Below, piece by piece: positions 35,545 to 44,492 of a stretch of DNA of 64,000 nucleotides (positions are counted from its first letter, which is position 1; each line of letters begins with the position of its first letter). Source of the stretch: Paenibacillus silvestris (GTDB taxonomy: Bacteria; Bacillota; Bacilli; Paenibacillales; NBRC-103111); assembly GCF_009882985.1 (NCBI RefSeq), contig NZ_WTUZ01000022.1:1153065-1217064 (forward strand), in the 5' to 3' direction. A program made the position numbers and the translations under genes. The notes under the pieces are model-generated. The model saw nothing but the letters and a program-made list of their open reading frames with translations. It did no database searches and had not been told where the DNA came from.

Positions 35545-37371
35545 ATGAACCGAAAATGGAAGCTTTTCAGTCATATCGTGAATGACATACCGCTCAAATA
35601 CAAGTTTCTATTTATCTATCTTTTGTGCGTCTTACTCCCAATTATGAGCATTAATATTCTGTTCTACGTGCAGAATAGCCGGGATACGCAAAGTCGGGAG
35701 AGGGAAAATCTGCAGATTTCTTTGGATCGGGCAGCTTATGAGCTCACCCAGATAGTGAACGAAAGCGTGGCGATAGGTAACACGGTAGCGGCAGATCGCA
35801 CTTTCAACGAAAAGCTGGAAGCCTCCTATTCCGACTTGTCAATTTACTATGAGACTTATGACAGCTACTTGCGTGACAAGCTGCGTCCATATACGGATCA
35901 GTATCCGTACATTTCCTGGCTAGGTGTGTTTACAACGAACCCAACAATTGGAAGCGGCGGGAGCTATTTTGTACTGAAGGATAGCGATAAACAGAGCGAA
36001 TGGTACCGGAAACTGACCGATACGAAAGAGAAGGTGATCGTTTCTTCGTACTTGGATATTAACCCGATGAATCCACAGCAAAAGAGGGTCTATGTGAGCA
36101 TTATTCGCAAGCTGGAGAACTTTCCGGATTTGGTGACTTACACAAAGTATTTACGAGTGGATTTGCAGTTGGATAAGCTGCAGGAGCTTTTAAAAAAGGA
36201 GCAGAACTATCTGCAATTCAAACTTGTAGATGCTAACAATCGGGTTGTTCTTGACTCGAACCTCTCTTACATTGCGAAGGAAAACCTTCTGCCCGCTATA
36301 GCCAAAGAATACTTAGATTCGTCGAATAACAAGGCTAATGGCAATTTTATCAGCAACTTGGGAACTGCCAGCTATCTGAGTGGGTGGAAATTAATTGGAA
36401 TTCCAGAACAAGCACGATTTCAACAAAAGCAGAATGCGGTAATAAAATTTGGCATTATACTCACTTTGTGCAGCACCGTAATTCCGACGGTACTTGTTTT
36501 TACTATTCTTCAATCTTACAATCTGAGAGTCAGACGGCTCTCCAAGCATATGCAATGGGTTAAAAATGAGCGTTTCGAGCCTATTAACATGTATGAAGGC
36601 AAGGATGAAATTGGCGGATTATTGCGCAGCTTTAATCTGATGACGGTGAAAATTCGCAATCTGATTAACGATGTCTACAAGCTGGAGATCCAGAAGAAGG
36701 ACTTGGAATTGGAAAGAGTACGGGCGGAGTTGAATTATCTGCAGAGCCAGGTAGATCCGCATTTCCTGTTTAATACACTCAACGCCATTCTGGTGGTATG
36801 CAAGAAGCATCGATATGAGCATGTTACGGATATTATTCGTAGCCTTTCTCAAATTTTGCGAAGGCTGCTCAGCTGGAAGGATGATCTGGTGACAATTGAA
36901 GAGGAAATTAGCTTTATTAACATGTATCTACAGATTGAGAAATTCAGATTTCAGGACCGGTTTTCCTATGAAGTGGATATCGATCCGAGAATACTTTCCT
37001 GCCGGATTCCCAAGATGAGCATCCAAACGCTAGTAGAGAATGCCTGCAAGCACGGACTTCAATCTGTGAAGGGGGACCGGAGGATTCACATTTCAGCAGG
37101 GTTGGATGACCGTTATTTGATAATCAAGGTCAAAGATAACGGGATTGGTATGGACACCGCCAAGCTGAACAGTATTCTCCAGAACTTGCATGTGGAAGAA
37201 GACGAAGGGAAAAATATCGGCCTTAGAAACGTATATAAACGGCTGAATCTTTTTTACAAGGATCGTTCCTTATTTTTGATAGACAGCAAGGCGTATGAAC
37301 AGACGTCTGTTACAATCCTAATCCCTATTCGTCTAATCTTGTCACAGGAGGAGGCAGCAGCACATGACTAA
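35545..37371 (+). CDS. YesM-type sensor histidine kinase (system D)
   Basis: This 608-residue kinase starts at an ATG after AGGAG. Transmembrane segments at about 19-41 and 298-320 flank an extracellular Cache-like sensor region. HAMP, then Q-V-D-P-H-F-L-F-N-T with phospho-acceptor His406, and HATPase motifs (L-V-E-N-A, G-I-G-M) are intact. It is placed between two response regulator genes: 23 bases after the first, and overlapping the second by 8. The tight overlap marks the second as the cognate partner; the first may be a second target or may have been left by duplication. Confidence 0.93.
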   Translation: MNRKWKLFSHIVNDIPLKYKFLFIYLLCVLLPIMSINILFYVQNSRDTQSRERENLQISLDRAAYELTQIVNESVAIGNTVAADRTFNEKLEASYSDLSIYYETYDSYLRDKLRPYTDQYPYISWLGVFTTNPTIGSGGSYFVLKDSDKQSEWYRKLTDTKEKVIVSSYLDINPMNPQQKRVYVSIIRKLENFPDLVTYTKYLRVDLQLDKLQELLKKEQNYLQFKLVDANNRVVLDSNLSYIAKENLLPAIAKEYLDSSNNKANGNFISNLGTASYLSGWKLIGIPEQARFQQKQNAVIKFGIILTLCSTVIPTVLVFTILQSYNLRVRRLSKHMQWVKNERFEPINMYEGKDEIGGLLRSFNLMTVKIRNLINDVYKLEIQKKDLELERVRAELNYLQSQVDPHFLFNTLNAILVVCKKHRYEHVTDIIRSLSQILRRLLSWKDDLVTIEEEISFINMYLQIEKFRFQDRFSYEVDIDPRILSCRIPKMSIQTLVENACKHGLQSVKGDRRIHISAGLDDRYLIIKVKDNGIGMDTAKLNSILQNLHVEEDEGKNIGLRNVYKRLNLFYKDRSLFLIDSKAYEQTSVTILIPIRLILSQEEAAAHD

Positions 37372-38911
37372 AGTTTTGTTCGTCGATGATGAGCCGATTG
37401 CCCTTGAAGGTATCCGAATGTTAGCTGACTGGGAAGGGCTAGGGTTTGAGGTATGCGGCATGTGCACCGATGGGGAAGAAGCTTTGAGTTTGATGAAGCA
37501 TTGCCGACCTTCACTTGTCATTACAGATATTCGGATGTCTGTGATAGATGGTCTGGAACTAATCCGTCAGGCTCAGTTGTTGTCAGAGACTTATCGGCCA
37601 ATTTTTATCATCATGAGTGGCTACGGCGACTTCAAATATGCACAGTCAGCACTGCGATATGGGGTACGTCACTATCTGCTCAAACCTGTTATGGATGAAG
37701 AATGGGAAACCACTCTGGGGGAGGTTATGGAGGAACTTTCGTCCCGACAACAGATGCTTGAGCAACAGGAAATGACGATCAGTCAACTGCTTCCAATCAT
37801 GATTGCTCCCCTTCTCAGGGGGGAGTTGGAAGAGCTGGACGAAAGCGTATCTAAGCAGATCGGTGAGTTGGATCAGGAAGCCAAAGGATGGAGGTGTATC
37901 CTGATAGAGGGGTTGAGTGAAGAGGAATTGGCATCTTGCAGTTCCTATGTTATTCCTCCCAAAGTTATGGTTGTTGACCTTATGCCTGGCCAGGTTTGTC
38001 TAGTGGTGGACTGTGCTGAGGACGTTCGGGAACGGGCTGGGAAAGTTTATGACGGGTTTCGACAGCAGGGCGTGGCGATATGTGTATCGATTGGCCCTCC
38101 CGTTCGGTTTCTCCGAGAATTGCATATCTCCTATTCTGGGGCTGTGGAGGCATCCGTCCAGCACTTTTTTTATGATAATGAGGGACTTGTTGATTACGAA
38201 ACTGCCGACAGGTTGGAGTTTAGTTATAATTTTGGGATGATGGCGACGTTGGAGGAACTGCTTGGTGCTGCGGAACGACTACAGGAACAAGAAGCAGCCA
38301 GTATCTTAAAACAAGTATTCGCTTTGTTCCAAAATAAAAAGATCGCGCCAGAAATGGTGCGCATGCTCTGTGTACATGTGGTCCTGAAGAGTATGGATGT
38401 GCTGCGAGAGTTGGAAGTGGCATCCGTGGATATGTGGCCGTTGTTCCGCAATCTGCTGCATAATCGGCCTAAATCGCTGACGGTTCTGGAGCAATCTGTC
38501 TGGATCTATCTGAACGAATATATGCGTAGGTTGAGGGAACGGAGGGAATCTAGTTCAGGCCATCCCCTATATGGAATTGAACGCTATATCCAGGAAAATT
38601 ATAAGTCCCCACTAACGATCAAAGAAATCGGAAAACGCTTTTATATGAATCCCGTATATCTGGGCCATGCGTTCGTAAAGAAGTATGGTGTAGGTATCAT
38701 TGAATATATTCATGACCTGCGGATCGAAGAGGCCAAGAAACAGCTTACAGAATCTGCTGCCACGATTCGCTCCATTGCAGAGGGAGTCGGTTACGTGCAT
38801 TATCATCATTTTCTGAGAGAGTTTGAGAAGCGGGTATTAGAGAAGCCAGTTGAGTATAGGGAATTTGCACGCAATGATTACGCTTACAATACAACAAGAT
38901 CTGGTAAGTAA
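37364..38911 (+). CDS. YesN-type response regulator, second of two around one kinase (system D)
   Basis: This 515-residue protein overlaps the kinase stop by 8 bases behind a GGAGGAGG site. Receiver domain with D-D-E, phospho-acceptor Asp55 (V-I-T-D-I-R-M-S; the usual Pro after Met is Ser) and Lys in L-L-K-P. A divergent central region is followed by the AraC-type DNA-binding domain (about 405-505, I-K-E-I-G-K-R-F-Y-M-N-P-V-Y-L). Its recognition helices differ from the first regulator's, so different operators are likely. It may control importer E, whose promoter begins 17 bases after its stop. Confidence 0.92.
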   Translation: MTKVLFVDDEPIALEGIRMLADWEGLGFEVCGMCTDGEEALSLMKHCRPSLVITDIRMSVIDGLELIRQAQLLSETYRPIFIIMSGYGDFKYAQSALRYGVRHYLLKPVMDEEWETTLGEVMEELSSRQQMLEQQEMTISQLLPIMIAPLLRGELEELDESVSKQIGELDQEAKGWRCILIEGLSEEELASCSSYVIPPKVMVVDLMPGQVCLVVDCAEDVRERAGKVYDGFRQQGVAICVSIGPPVRFLRELHISYSGAVEASVQHFFYDNEGLVDYETADRLEFSYNFGMMATLEELLGAAERLQEQEAASILKQVFALFQNKKIAPEMVRMLCVHVVLKSMDVLRELEVASVDMWPLFRNLLHNRPKSLTVLEQSVWIYLNEYMRRLRERRESSSGHPLYGIERYIQENYKSPLTIKEIGKRFYMNPVYLGHAFVKKYGVGIIEYIHDLRIEEAKKQLTESAATIRSIAEGVGYVHYHHFLREFEKRVLEKPVEYREFARNDYAYNTTRSGK

Positions 38912-38927
38912 AGTAAAGAGTTGTACA

Positions 38928-38956
38928 TTGTTTGGATGTTAGGCCCACCCTATAAT
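38928..38956 (+). promoter_or_regulatory. Probable promoter of importer E
   Basis: TTGTTT (38928-38933), a 17-base spacer and a perfect TATAAT (38951-38956). Both boxes and the spacing are the same as in the promoter proposed for importer A. Confidence 0.62.
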
Positions 38957-39015
38957 GAAAACATAACCACGTCACTGCAGTGATAGCTTTAAATACTCAA
39001 TATAGGGGGATGTAC

Positions 39016-40737
39016 ATGAAGCTAAAACAACACAAAATGAAAGCGTTGTCTGTTTCCTTGCTTGCCATGACAACGCTCATATCGGCTTGCACCAGCCAGA
39101 ACAATCCAACGAGTACGGAACAGAAAGAAGCAGTGAGCACTGCTGGAAGTACCGATGTGAAAAGTGCAAATATAGAACCGCTTGGCAAGTATGATCCTCC
39201 AATTGAGGTGTCGTTTGTCCGGAACCTCAGCGATGTTGTGGAAAATAACGTACTCGGTGTGCTAAAGGGCGAATCGTTTGAAGATAACCGATGGACGCGT
39301 CTCTATAAGGAGCAGCTCGGGATCACCATTAAAAACAATTGGGTCGTAAAGGGGAGCGATACTTCTGATCAGTATTTACAGAAACTGAATGTAACGCTAG
39401 CCTCTGGCGATCTGCCAGATGTTATCCCTGTGAACGCGACTCAGTTAAAGCAATTAGCAGATTCCGGCCAAATCGAAGATATGACAGCTTTGTATGAGAA
39501 ATATGCGGCTCCCCTAACCAAAGAGATCTTATCGCAAGAGGGGAAAAGCCCATTCGATGCTGCTACGATTGATGGCAAACTGATGGCGATCCCGCAGGTC
39601 GATTCCTCACTTGAACGTGCTATGTTTATCTGGATTCGTACGGATTGGCTTAATAAATTAGGATTGCAGCCGCCAAAGACGATGGCTGATGTACAAACTA
39701 TTTCTAAAGCATTTTCCGAGAAGGACCCGGATGGCAATGGAAAAAAAGATACATTTGGCCTAGGCTTAAACAAAGCCTTGTGGGGAGGAGCCACAGGCTT
39801 AGAGGGGTTCGTGGCAGGGTATAAGGCTTATCCGAATATGTGGATTACCGATGCATCCGGAAAGCTGGTTTTTGGCGGCGTACAGCCGGAAGTTAAGAAA
39901 GCGCTTCAAGCCCTTCAAGGCATGTTTAAAAATGGAGAAATTGATCAGGAATTTGGCATTAAAGATGGTGGTAAGGTATCTGAGCAAATAGCCGCTGGCA
40001 AGATCGGAATGGAGTATGGCGAGCAGTGGAATTCCATCTGGCCGCTTCAATTGAACCGTAACAATGACCCGAGTGCACAATGGCGGGCATTCCCAATCGT
40101 TTCGGAGTCCGGCGATACACCTAAAGTTCCTCTGAGGTTCAGTACAAGCAAGTTTTTTGCGGTTAAAAAGGGTTTCAAGCACCCTGAGGCTGTTATTAAG
40201 CTGTTTAATATGCATCTGGAGAAAAACTTTGGCAAAACGGCGGAGTTTGACAAATACTATGCACCGCCGGAAGCAGAGAGCGTATGGCAACTGTCACCGG
40301 TAACACCGAGTCCGGTAAAGAAAAATGTAGAGGCATTCAGAGCAATCGATGCGGCACGTAAAGCGAACAACTTCTCGACCCTGAAGGGCGAAGCGAAAAC
40401 CATTCAAGAGAAGATAGTGGCTTTCAATTCGGGCTCAAAAGAAGGGTTTGCACTCTGGGGATGGGAACGCATTTATGGCCCGGAAGGCTCTGAAGGGGTT
40501 GTTGACCAGTACGATAAAAATAGTCAATTCCTAATGGATAAATTCGTAGGCGCACCTACGCCAACGATGGTTGAGCGGAAATCAACTTTAGAAAAATTAA
40601 TGAATGAAACATACACCAAAATCATTATGGGCGGCTCTGTTGATGAATTCGATAAGTTTGTGAAAGACTGGACGAAGCTAGGCGGAGAGCAAATTACGAA
40701 AGAAGTCAATGAATGGTACGCAGCAACGAAGAAGTAG
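39016..40737 (+). CDS. Extracellular sugar-binding lipoprotein, LplA-like (system E)
   Basis: This protein has 573 residues from the ATG at 39016, with AGGGGG 6 bases upstream; the ATG at 39010 abuts that site. Signal peptide with lipobox I-S-A-C (Cys25), then a Ser/Thr-rich linker and the large LplA-type binding domain. A D-P-D-G-N-G-K-K-D-T segment near residue 237 looks like a Ca-binding loop, as found in several binding proteins of this group. It delivers ligand to the next two permeases. GH43 and a DUF4038-type protein in the same locus suggest an arabinose- or xylose-containing ligand. Confidence 0.92.
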   Translation: MKLKQHKMKALSVSLLAMTTLISACTSQNNPTSTEQKEAVSTAGSTDVKSANIEPLGKYDPPIEVSFVRNLSDVVENNVLGVLKGESFEDNRWTRLYKEQLGITIKNNWVVKGSDTSDQYLQKLNVTLASGDLPDVIPVNATQLKQLADSGQIEDMTALYEKYAAPLTKEILSQEGKSPFDAATIDGKLMAIPQVDSSLERAMFIWIRTDWLNKLGLQPPKTMADVQTISKAFSEKDPDGNGKKDTFGLGLNKALWGGATGLEGFVAGYKAYPNMWITDASGKLVFGGVQPEVKKALQALQGMFKNGEIDQEFGIKDGGKVSEQIAAGKIGMEYGEQWNSIWPLQLNRNNDPSAQWRAFPIVSESGDTPKVPLRFSTSKFFAVKKGFKHPEAVIKLFNMHLEKNFGKTAEFDKYYAPPEAESVWQLSPVTPSPVKKNVEAFRAIDAARKANNFSTLKGEAKTIQEKIVAFNSGSKEGFALWGWERIYGPEGSEGVVDQYDKNSQFLMDKFVGAPTPTMVERKSTLEKLMNETYTKIIMGGSVDEFDKFVKDWTKLGGEQITKEVNEWYAATKK

Positions 40738-40743
40738 ATACGG

Positions 40744-40779
40744 GCAGAGGACGGGTTAACCATCCTTCCTCTGCTTTTT
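40744..40779 (+). terminator. Leaky terminator or attenuator between binding protein and permease genes (system E)
   Basis: GCAGAGGA (40744-40751) pairs with TCCTCTGC (40767-40774) and is followed by TTTTTA. The loop holds the palindrome GGTTAACC. It lies only 27 bases before the permease gene, so partial read-through is expected. Confidence 0.65.
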
Positions 40780-40805
40780 ATGCATGAGACAATGGAGGTT
40801 ATTTT

Positions 40806-41708
40806 ATGGGTATCGGGAAAATGTGGAGAGAGCTTCCGCTGCATCTAATGATGTTACCGGGATTAGTACTAATTGTGCTATTCTCATATGTCCCAATGGC
40901 GGGAATTGTCATTGCATTTCAGAAATTCATTCCTGCAAAGGGATTGTTCGGTGACCAGCGATGGGTGGGGTTGGATAATTTCAGATATGTCATGAACCTT
41001 CCCAGCTTTAATCAGGTTCTGTGGAATACCCTCTTTATTTCCAGTCTTAAACTTATTCTAGGTTTAATTGTGCCAATTATTTTCGCCATTCTTCTTAACG
41101 AATTGAAGAATGAGGTCATTAAAAGAAGTGTGCAAACAACCATTTATTTACCATATTTCCTCTCATGGGTTGTTCTTGGCGGGATACTTATTGATATTTT
41201 ATCCCCGTCTAGCGGTATTGTTAACCAACTGTTGGGTGCTTTCGGTTTGAATAAGATATTTTTCCTTGGTGACAATTCTTGGTTTCCGTTTACGCTCGTC
41301 TCATCGGATATATGGAAAAATTTTGGGTATGGAACGATCGTTTATTTGGCGGCTATCACGGGCATTGACCCTGGCTTATATGAATCTGCCACGATTGACG
41401 GCGCAAATCGCTGGCATAAGGTATGGCATATTACGCTTCCCGGTATGCGAATGGTCATCGTATTGTTGTCAGTTCTCAGTTTAGGACAGCTTTTGAACGC
41501 AGGCTTTGATCAGGTGTTCAATTTATATAGCCCTCAGGTGTATGAAAGCGGCGATATTCTAGATACTTTTGTCTATCGAATTGGATTATTGGATGCTCAA
41601 TACGGTGTTGCAACAGCCGTTGGACTATTCAAATCACTTGTTTCGCTTATATTGATTTCAAGTTCGTATTTTGTGGCTTATCGGTTTGCAAAATATAGAA
41701 TCTTCTAG
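40806..41708 (+). CDS. ABC sugar transporter permease, LplB-like (system E)
   Basis: This 300-residue CUT1 permease starts at an ATG after GGAGG. Unlike its relatives it has almost no N-terminal arm; the first membrane segment begins near residue 14. The EAA loop is near residue 193 (E-S-A-T-I-D-G-A-N). It forms a pair with the next gene, 14 bases downstream. It shares the operon with the binding protein, but a leaky terminator separates the two. Confidence 0.92.
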   Translation: MGIGKMWRELPLHLMMLPGLVLIVLFSYVPMAGIVIAFQKFIPAKGLFGDQRWVGLDNFRYVMNLPSFNQVLWNTLFISSLKLILGLIVPIIFAILLNELKNEVIKRSVQTTIYLPYFLSWVVLGGILIDILSPSSGIVNQLLGAFGLNKIFFLGDNSWFPFTLVSSDIWKNFGYGTIVYLAAITGIDPGLYESATIDGANRWHKVWHITLPGMRMVIVLLSVLSLGQLLNAGFDQVFNLYSPQVYESGDILDTFVYRIGLLDAQYGVATAVGLFKSLVSLILISSSYFVAYRFAKYRIF

Positions 41709-41722
41709 GAGGAGGGAAAACC

Positions 41723-42649
41723 GTGGTACAACCATCACCCAGTTCTGTGTCTGATACCTACATCCGGGTACCCAAGAGTCGATTCCGATTCGAGTGGTTT
41801 TCCGCTTTGAATGTGTCCTTTCTCATCATCATATCGTTAATTTGTGTCCTCCCATTGATTCATATCGTTGCTGTTTCGTTTAGTTCAAGTACGGCTGCGG
41901 CAGCAGGTCATGTGAAACTGTGGCCGGTTGACTTCACATTAGCCTCTTACAAGTTTACGGCTAGTAGGGAAGCATTTTGGCAATCCATGCTTGTTTCGTT
42001 GGAGCGCATTGCGATCGGGACGCCATTAAATTTGCTTTTAACCATCCTCGTCGCATTTCCTTTATCCAAGGAAACAAAGGCGTTTCGCATGCGAATGGTT
42101 TACGCTTGGATTTTCTTCATCACCATGCTCTTTCATGGTGGTTTGATCCCTTGGTACTCTACACTTAAGCAGTACAATATGCTTGATACGATCTGGGCGC
42201 TCGTGCTGCCCGGTGCGGTTCCCGTATTCAGCATCGTTCTGCTGCTTAATTTCTTTCGAGAGGTGCCTAAGGAGCTGGAGGAGGCAGCCGTCATGGACGG
42301 TGCAAGCTATTGGACGACACTCTGGAAAATCTATGTGCCGATATCCAAGCCTGCGCTTGCAACGCTTGCCTTATTTTCCATGGTAGAACATTGGAACAGT
42401 TGGTTTGACGGCCTCCTGCTTATGGGAGATCCTAGTCATTACCCCCTGCAAAGCTACATTCAAACCATCGTCATTCAACAAAATTTAACCAATATATCAC
42501 GTGACGAGGCCATTAATATGGCTCTCATTTCTGATCGGACGCTGAAAGCCTCACAGATCTTCTTGGGCTCCCTTCCCATTATCTTGGCGTATCCTTTCTT
42601 GCAGAAATATTTTGTTAAAGGAATTGTCCTTGGTAGCGTTAAGGGGTAA
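41723..42649 (+). CDS. ABC sugar transporter permease, LplC-like (system E)
   Basis: This 308-residue partner permease has a GTG start behind AGGAGGAGGG. A hydrophilic 30-residue N-terminus is followed by six membrane segments, an EAA loop near residue 187 (E-A-A-V-M-D-G-A-S) and the F-V-K-G-I-V-L-G-S-V-K-G end. It is the last importer gene; the sensor kinase has its own promoter downstream. Confidence 0.92.
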   Translation: MVQPSPSSVSDTYIRVPKSRFRFEWFSALNVSFLIIISLICVLPLIHIVAVSFSSSTAAAAGHVKLWPVDFTLASYKFTASREAFWQSMLVSLERIAIGTPLNLLLTILVAFPLSKETKAFRMRMVYAWIFFITMLFHGGLIPWYSTLKQYNMLDTIWALVLPGAVPVFSIVLLLNFFREVPKELEEAAVMDGASYWTTLWKIYVPISKPALATLALFSMVEHWNSWFDGLLLMGDPSHYPLQSYIQTIVIQQNLTNISRDEAINMALISDRTLKASQIFLGSLPIILAYPFLQKYFVKGIVLGSVKG

Positions 42650-42677
42650 AGGATGCATGGTTTCCTAAGGAAAATGC

Positions 42678-42707
42678 TTGGGAAACCTACAAACTTCAGG
42701 CTATAAT
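42678..42707 (+). promoter_or_regulatory. Probable promoter of the system E sensor genes
   Basis: TTGGGA (42678-42683), an 18-base spacer and a perfect TATAAT (42702-42707), 28 bases before the TTG start of the kinase. Confidence 0.55.
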
Positions 42708-42734
42708 GGAAGAAAAAAGTTGGGGGCTTGCACC

Positions 42735-44492
42735 TTGATCAACCGTCAGCCATTCACTTTGCGGAACACGATTTTTCTTCGACTGCTCAGCACTTTTTTG
42801 CTTATCATGCTGCCCATTTTATTATTTGGTGTCTACCTGTATAACTGGATCGTCCAGACGGCTAGCGAAGATATCTCCAAAACGGCAGTATCCCAGCTAA
42901 CCTTCTATGTAACCGATCTTGAGAAAGAGATAGAACGGATGAAGCTGCTGCAGTTTGGCGTTATTGAGGATGAAGATCTCAACGAGCTGACGCTGACTTG
43001 GGACACGATGGATGTGTTTAAACGCACGGAAAAAATTAACTCGCTGCGGAAACGGCTTTATGCCATTCAAAACAGTTCTCCTTATATTAAAAATGTTAGT
43101 GCTCATATTTATCCGATATCCAAAACGATTTCTTCCGCCAATGGCCCAAGCGAGTTTGATACCGAACGGTACAATGGCTTGCGCTCGGCTTTAAGTAGTA
43201 GGAATAACCAGATTATGGAGTGGAATGGCGGATTATTTGTGAGTGCCGCGAAGCAGGGAGTGACCAATGGAAATCAACCATTGTTCATCATTGAAATCGA
43301 AATGGATCAAGAGAGACTTCAGGAGGCGTTAGACCAGTTCAACACCTATCCCGGAAGTGGAACATTGATGAGTAAGGAGAATAGCAGTGTTATTCTCACT
43401 AGTGGATCTATAGAGAGCATATGGCAAGATATACCGGCCACCATTGCGCAAATCAAACAAGATCCAGTTCATCGTACAGGGACCTTTACCATCTCGGGAA
43501 GCCGTTACTATACTGCAATTGCAAGTTCTAACTATTTAAATATGTCTATTTACCGGTTTATTCCTGAGCAAATTATTAAGAAGCCACTGGACAAGTTTTA
43601 TCTGTGGGCATGGTTATTTATTTTCGTTGCTGTTGTCATCATTGCCATTTATGCATTCTCCACTTACAAATTTATTCATAAGCCGTTGTTAACGCTAGTT
43701 AAAAGCTTTCGACGCATGGAAAATGGGGATTTGGATGTGAACATTCATCATGAGTCTAAGGATGAGCTTGGTTACTTGTATGGCCGATTTAACCAAATGG
43801 TCACCAATCTTGGCTCTTTGATCGATCAAGTGTATAAGCAGAAGATTATGACACAACGAGCGGAGCTGAAACAGCTTCAATCACAGATTAACCCTCATTT
43901 TCTATACAACAGCTTCTTTATCCTGAGGACGATGGCGAAAATTGGAGACGTTGAACGAATCGGACAGTTCGTCACACAGCTTGGTGAATATTTCCAATTT
44001 GTTACCAGGAATGCTTCTGACGAGGTGCTGCTGAAACAAGAAATTCACCATGCCAGAATGTACACGGAGATTCAGGAACTACGCTTCTCACGGCGCATCC
44101 GGGTGCAATTCGACGCTACTCCACGGGCAATTGAACAGGTGTCAGTACCACGTTTAATTGTGCAGCCGATTATCGAGAATGCCTTTGAACACAGTTTGGA
44201 ACAAATGAAAAGCAGTGGACGTATGATAATTCACTTTGAGCTCGAAGAGGCCGAGATACGTATTATTGTGGAAGATAATGGTGATAGCTTAACGGATGAG
44301 ACACTGAAGCGTATCTCGGATACGCTGGATAACGGTGATGAACATGCGGAGACGACAGGCTTGGTGAATATTCATCGCCGTGTCAAAATGACGTTCGGTG
44401 AAGCATACGGTCTACGAATAAGCCGAAGCGAGCTGGGGGGATTGAAAGCGATCATTTCTATTCCTTTTCAAGGTGGTGATGCTCATGATTAG
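42735..44492 (+). CDS. YesM-type sensor histidine kinase (system E)
   Basis: This kinase has 585 residues using a TTG start at 42735, chosen because GGGGG lies 8 bases upstream. The longer frame to 42678 would start inside the promoter. Transmembrane segments at about 13-35 and 288-308 enclose an extracellular sensor domain. HAMP, then Q-I-N-P-H-F-L-Y-N-S with His388, and a HATPase domain (I-I-E-N-A; the G box is less Gly-rich, E-D-N-G-D-S). The partner regulator overlaps its end by 8 bases. Confidence 0.92.
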   Translation: MINRQPFTLRNTIFLRLLSTFLLIMLPILLFGVYLYNWIVQTASEDISKTAVSQLTFYVTDLEKEIERMKLLQFGVIEDEDLNELTLTWDTMDVFKRTEKINSLRKRLYAIQNSSPYIKNVSAHIYPISKTISSANGPSEFDTERYNGLRSALSSRNNQIMEWNGGLFVSAAKQGVTNGNQPLFIIEIEMDQERLQEALDQFNTYPGSGTLMSKENSSVILTSGSIESIWQDIPATIAQIKQDPVHRTGTFTISGSRYYTAIASSNYLNMSIYRFIPEQIIKKPLDKFYLWAWLFIFVAVVIIAIYAFSTYKFIHKPLLTLVKSFRRMENGDLDVNIHHESKDELGYLYGRFNQMVTNLGSLIDQVYKQKIMTQRAELKQLQSQINPHFLYNSFFILRTMAKIGDVERIGQFVTQLGEYFQFVTRNASDEVLLKQEIHHARMYTEIQELRFSRRIRVQFDATPRAIEQVSVPRLIVQPIIENAFEHSLEQMKSSGRMIIHFELEEAEIRIIVEDNGDSLTDETLKRISDTLDNGDEHAETTGLVNIHRRVKMTFGEAYGLRISRSELGGLKAIISIPFQGGDAHD

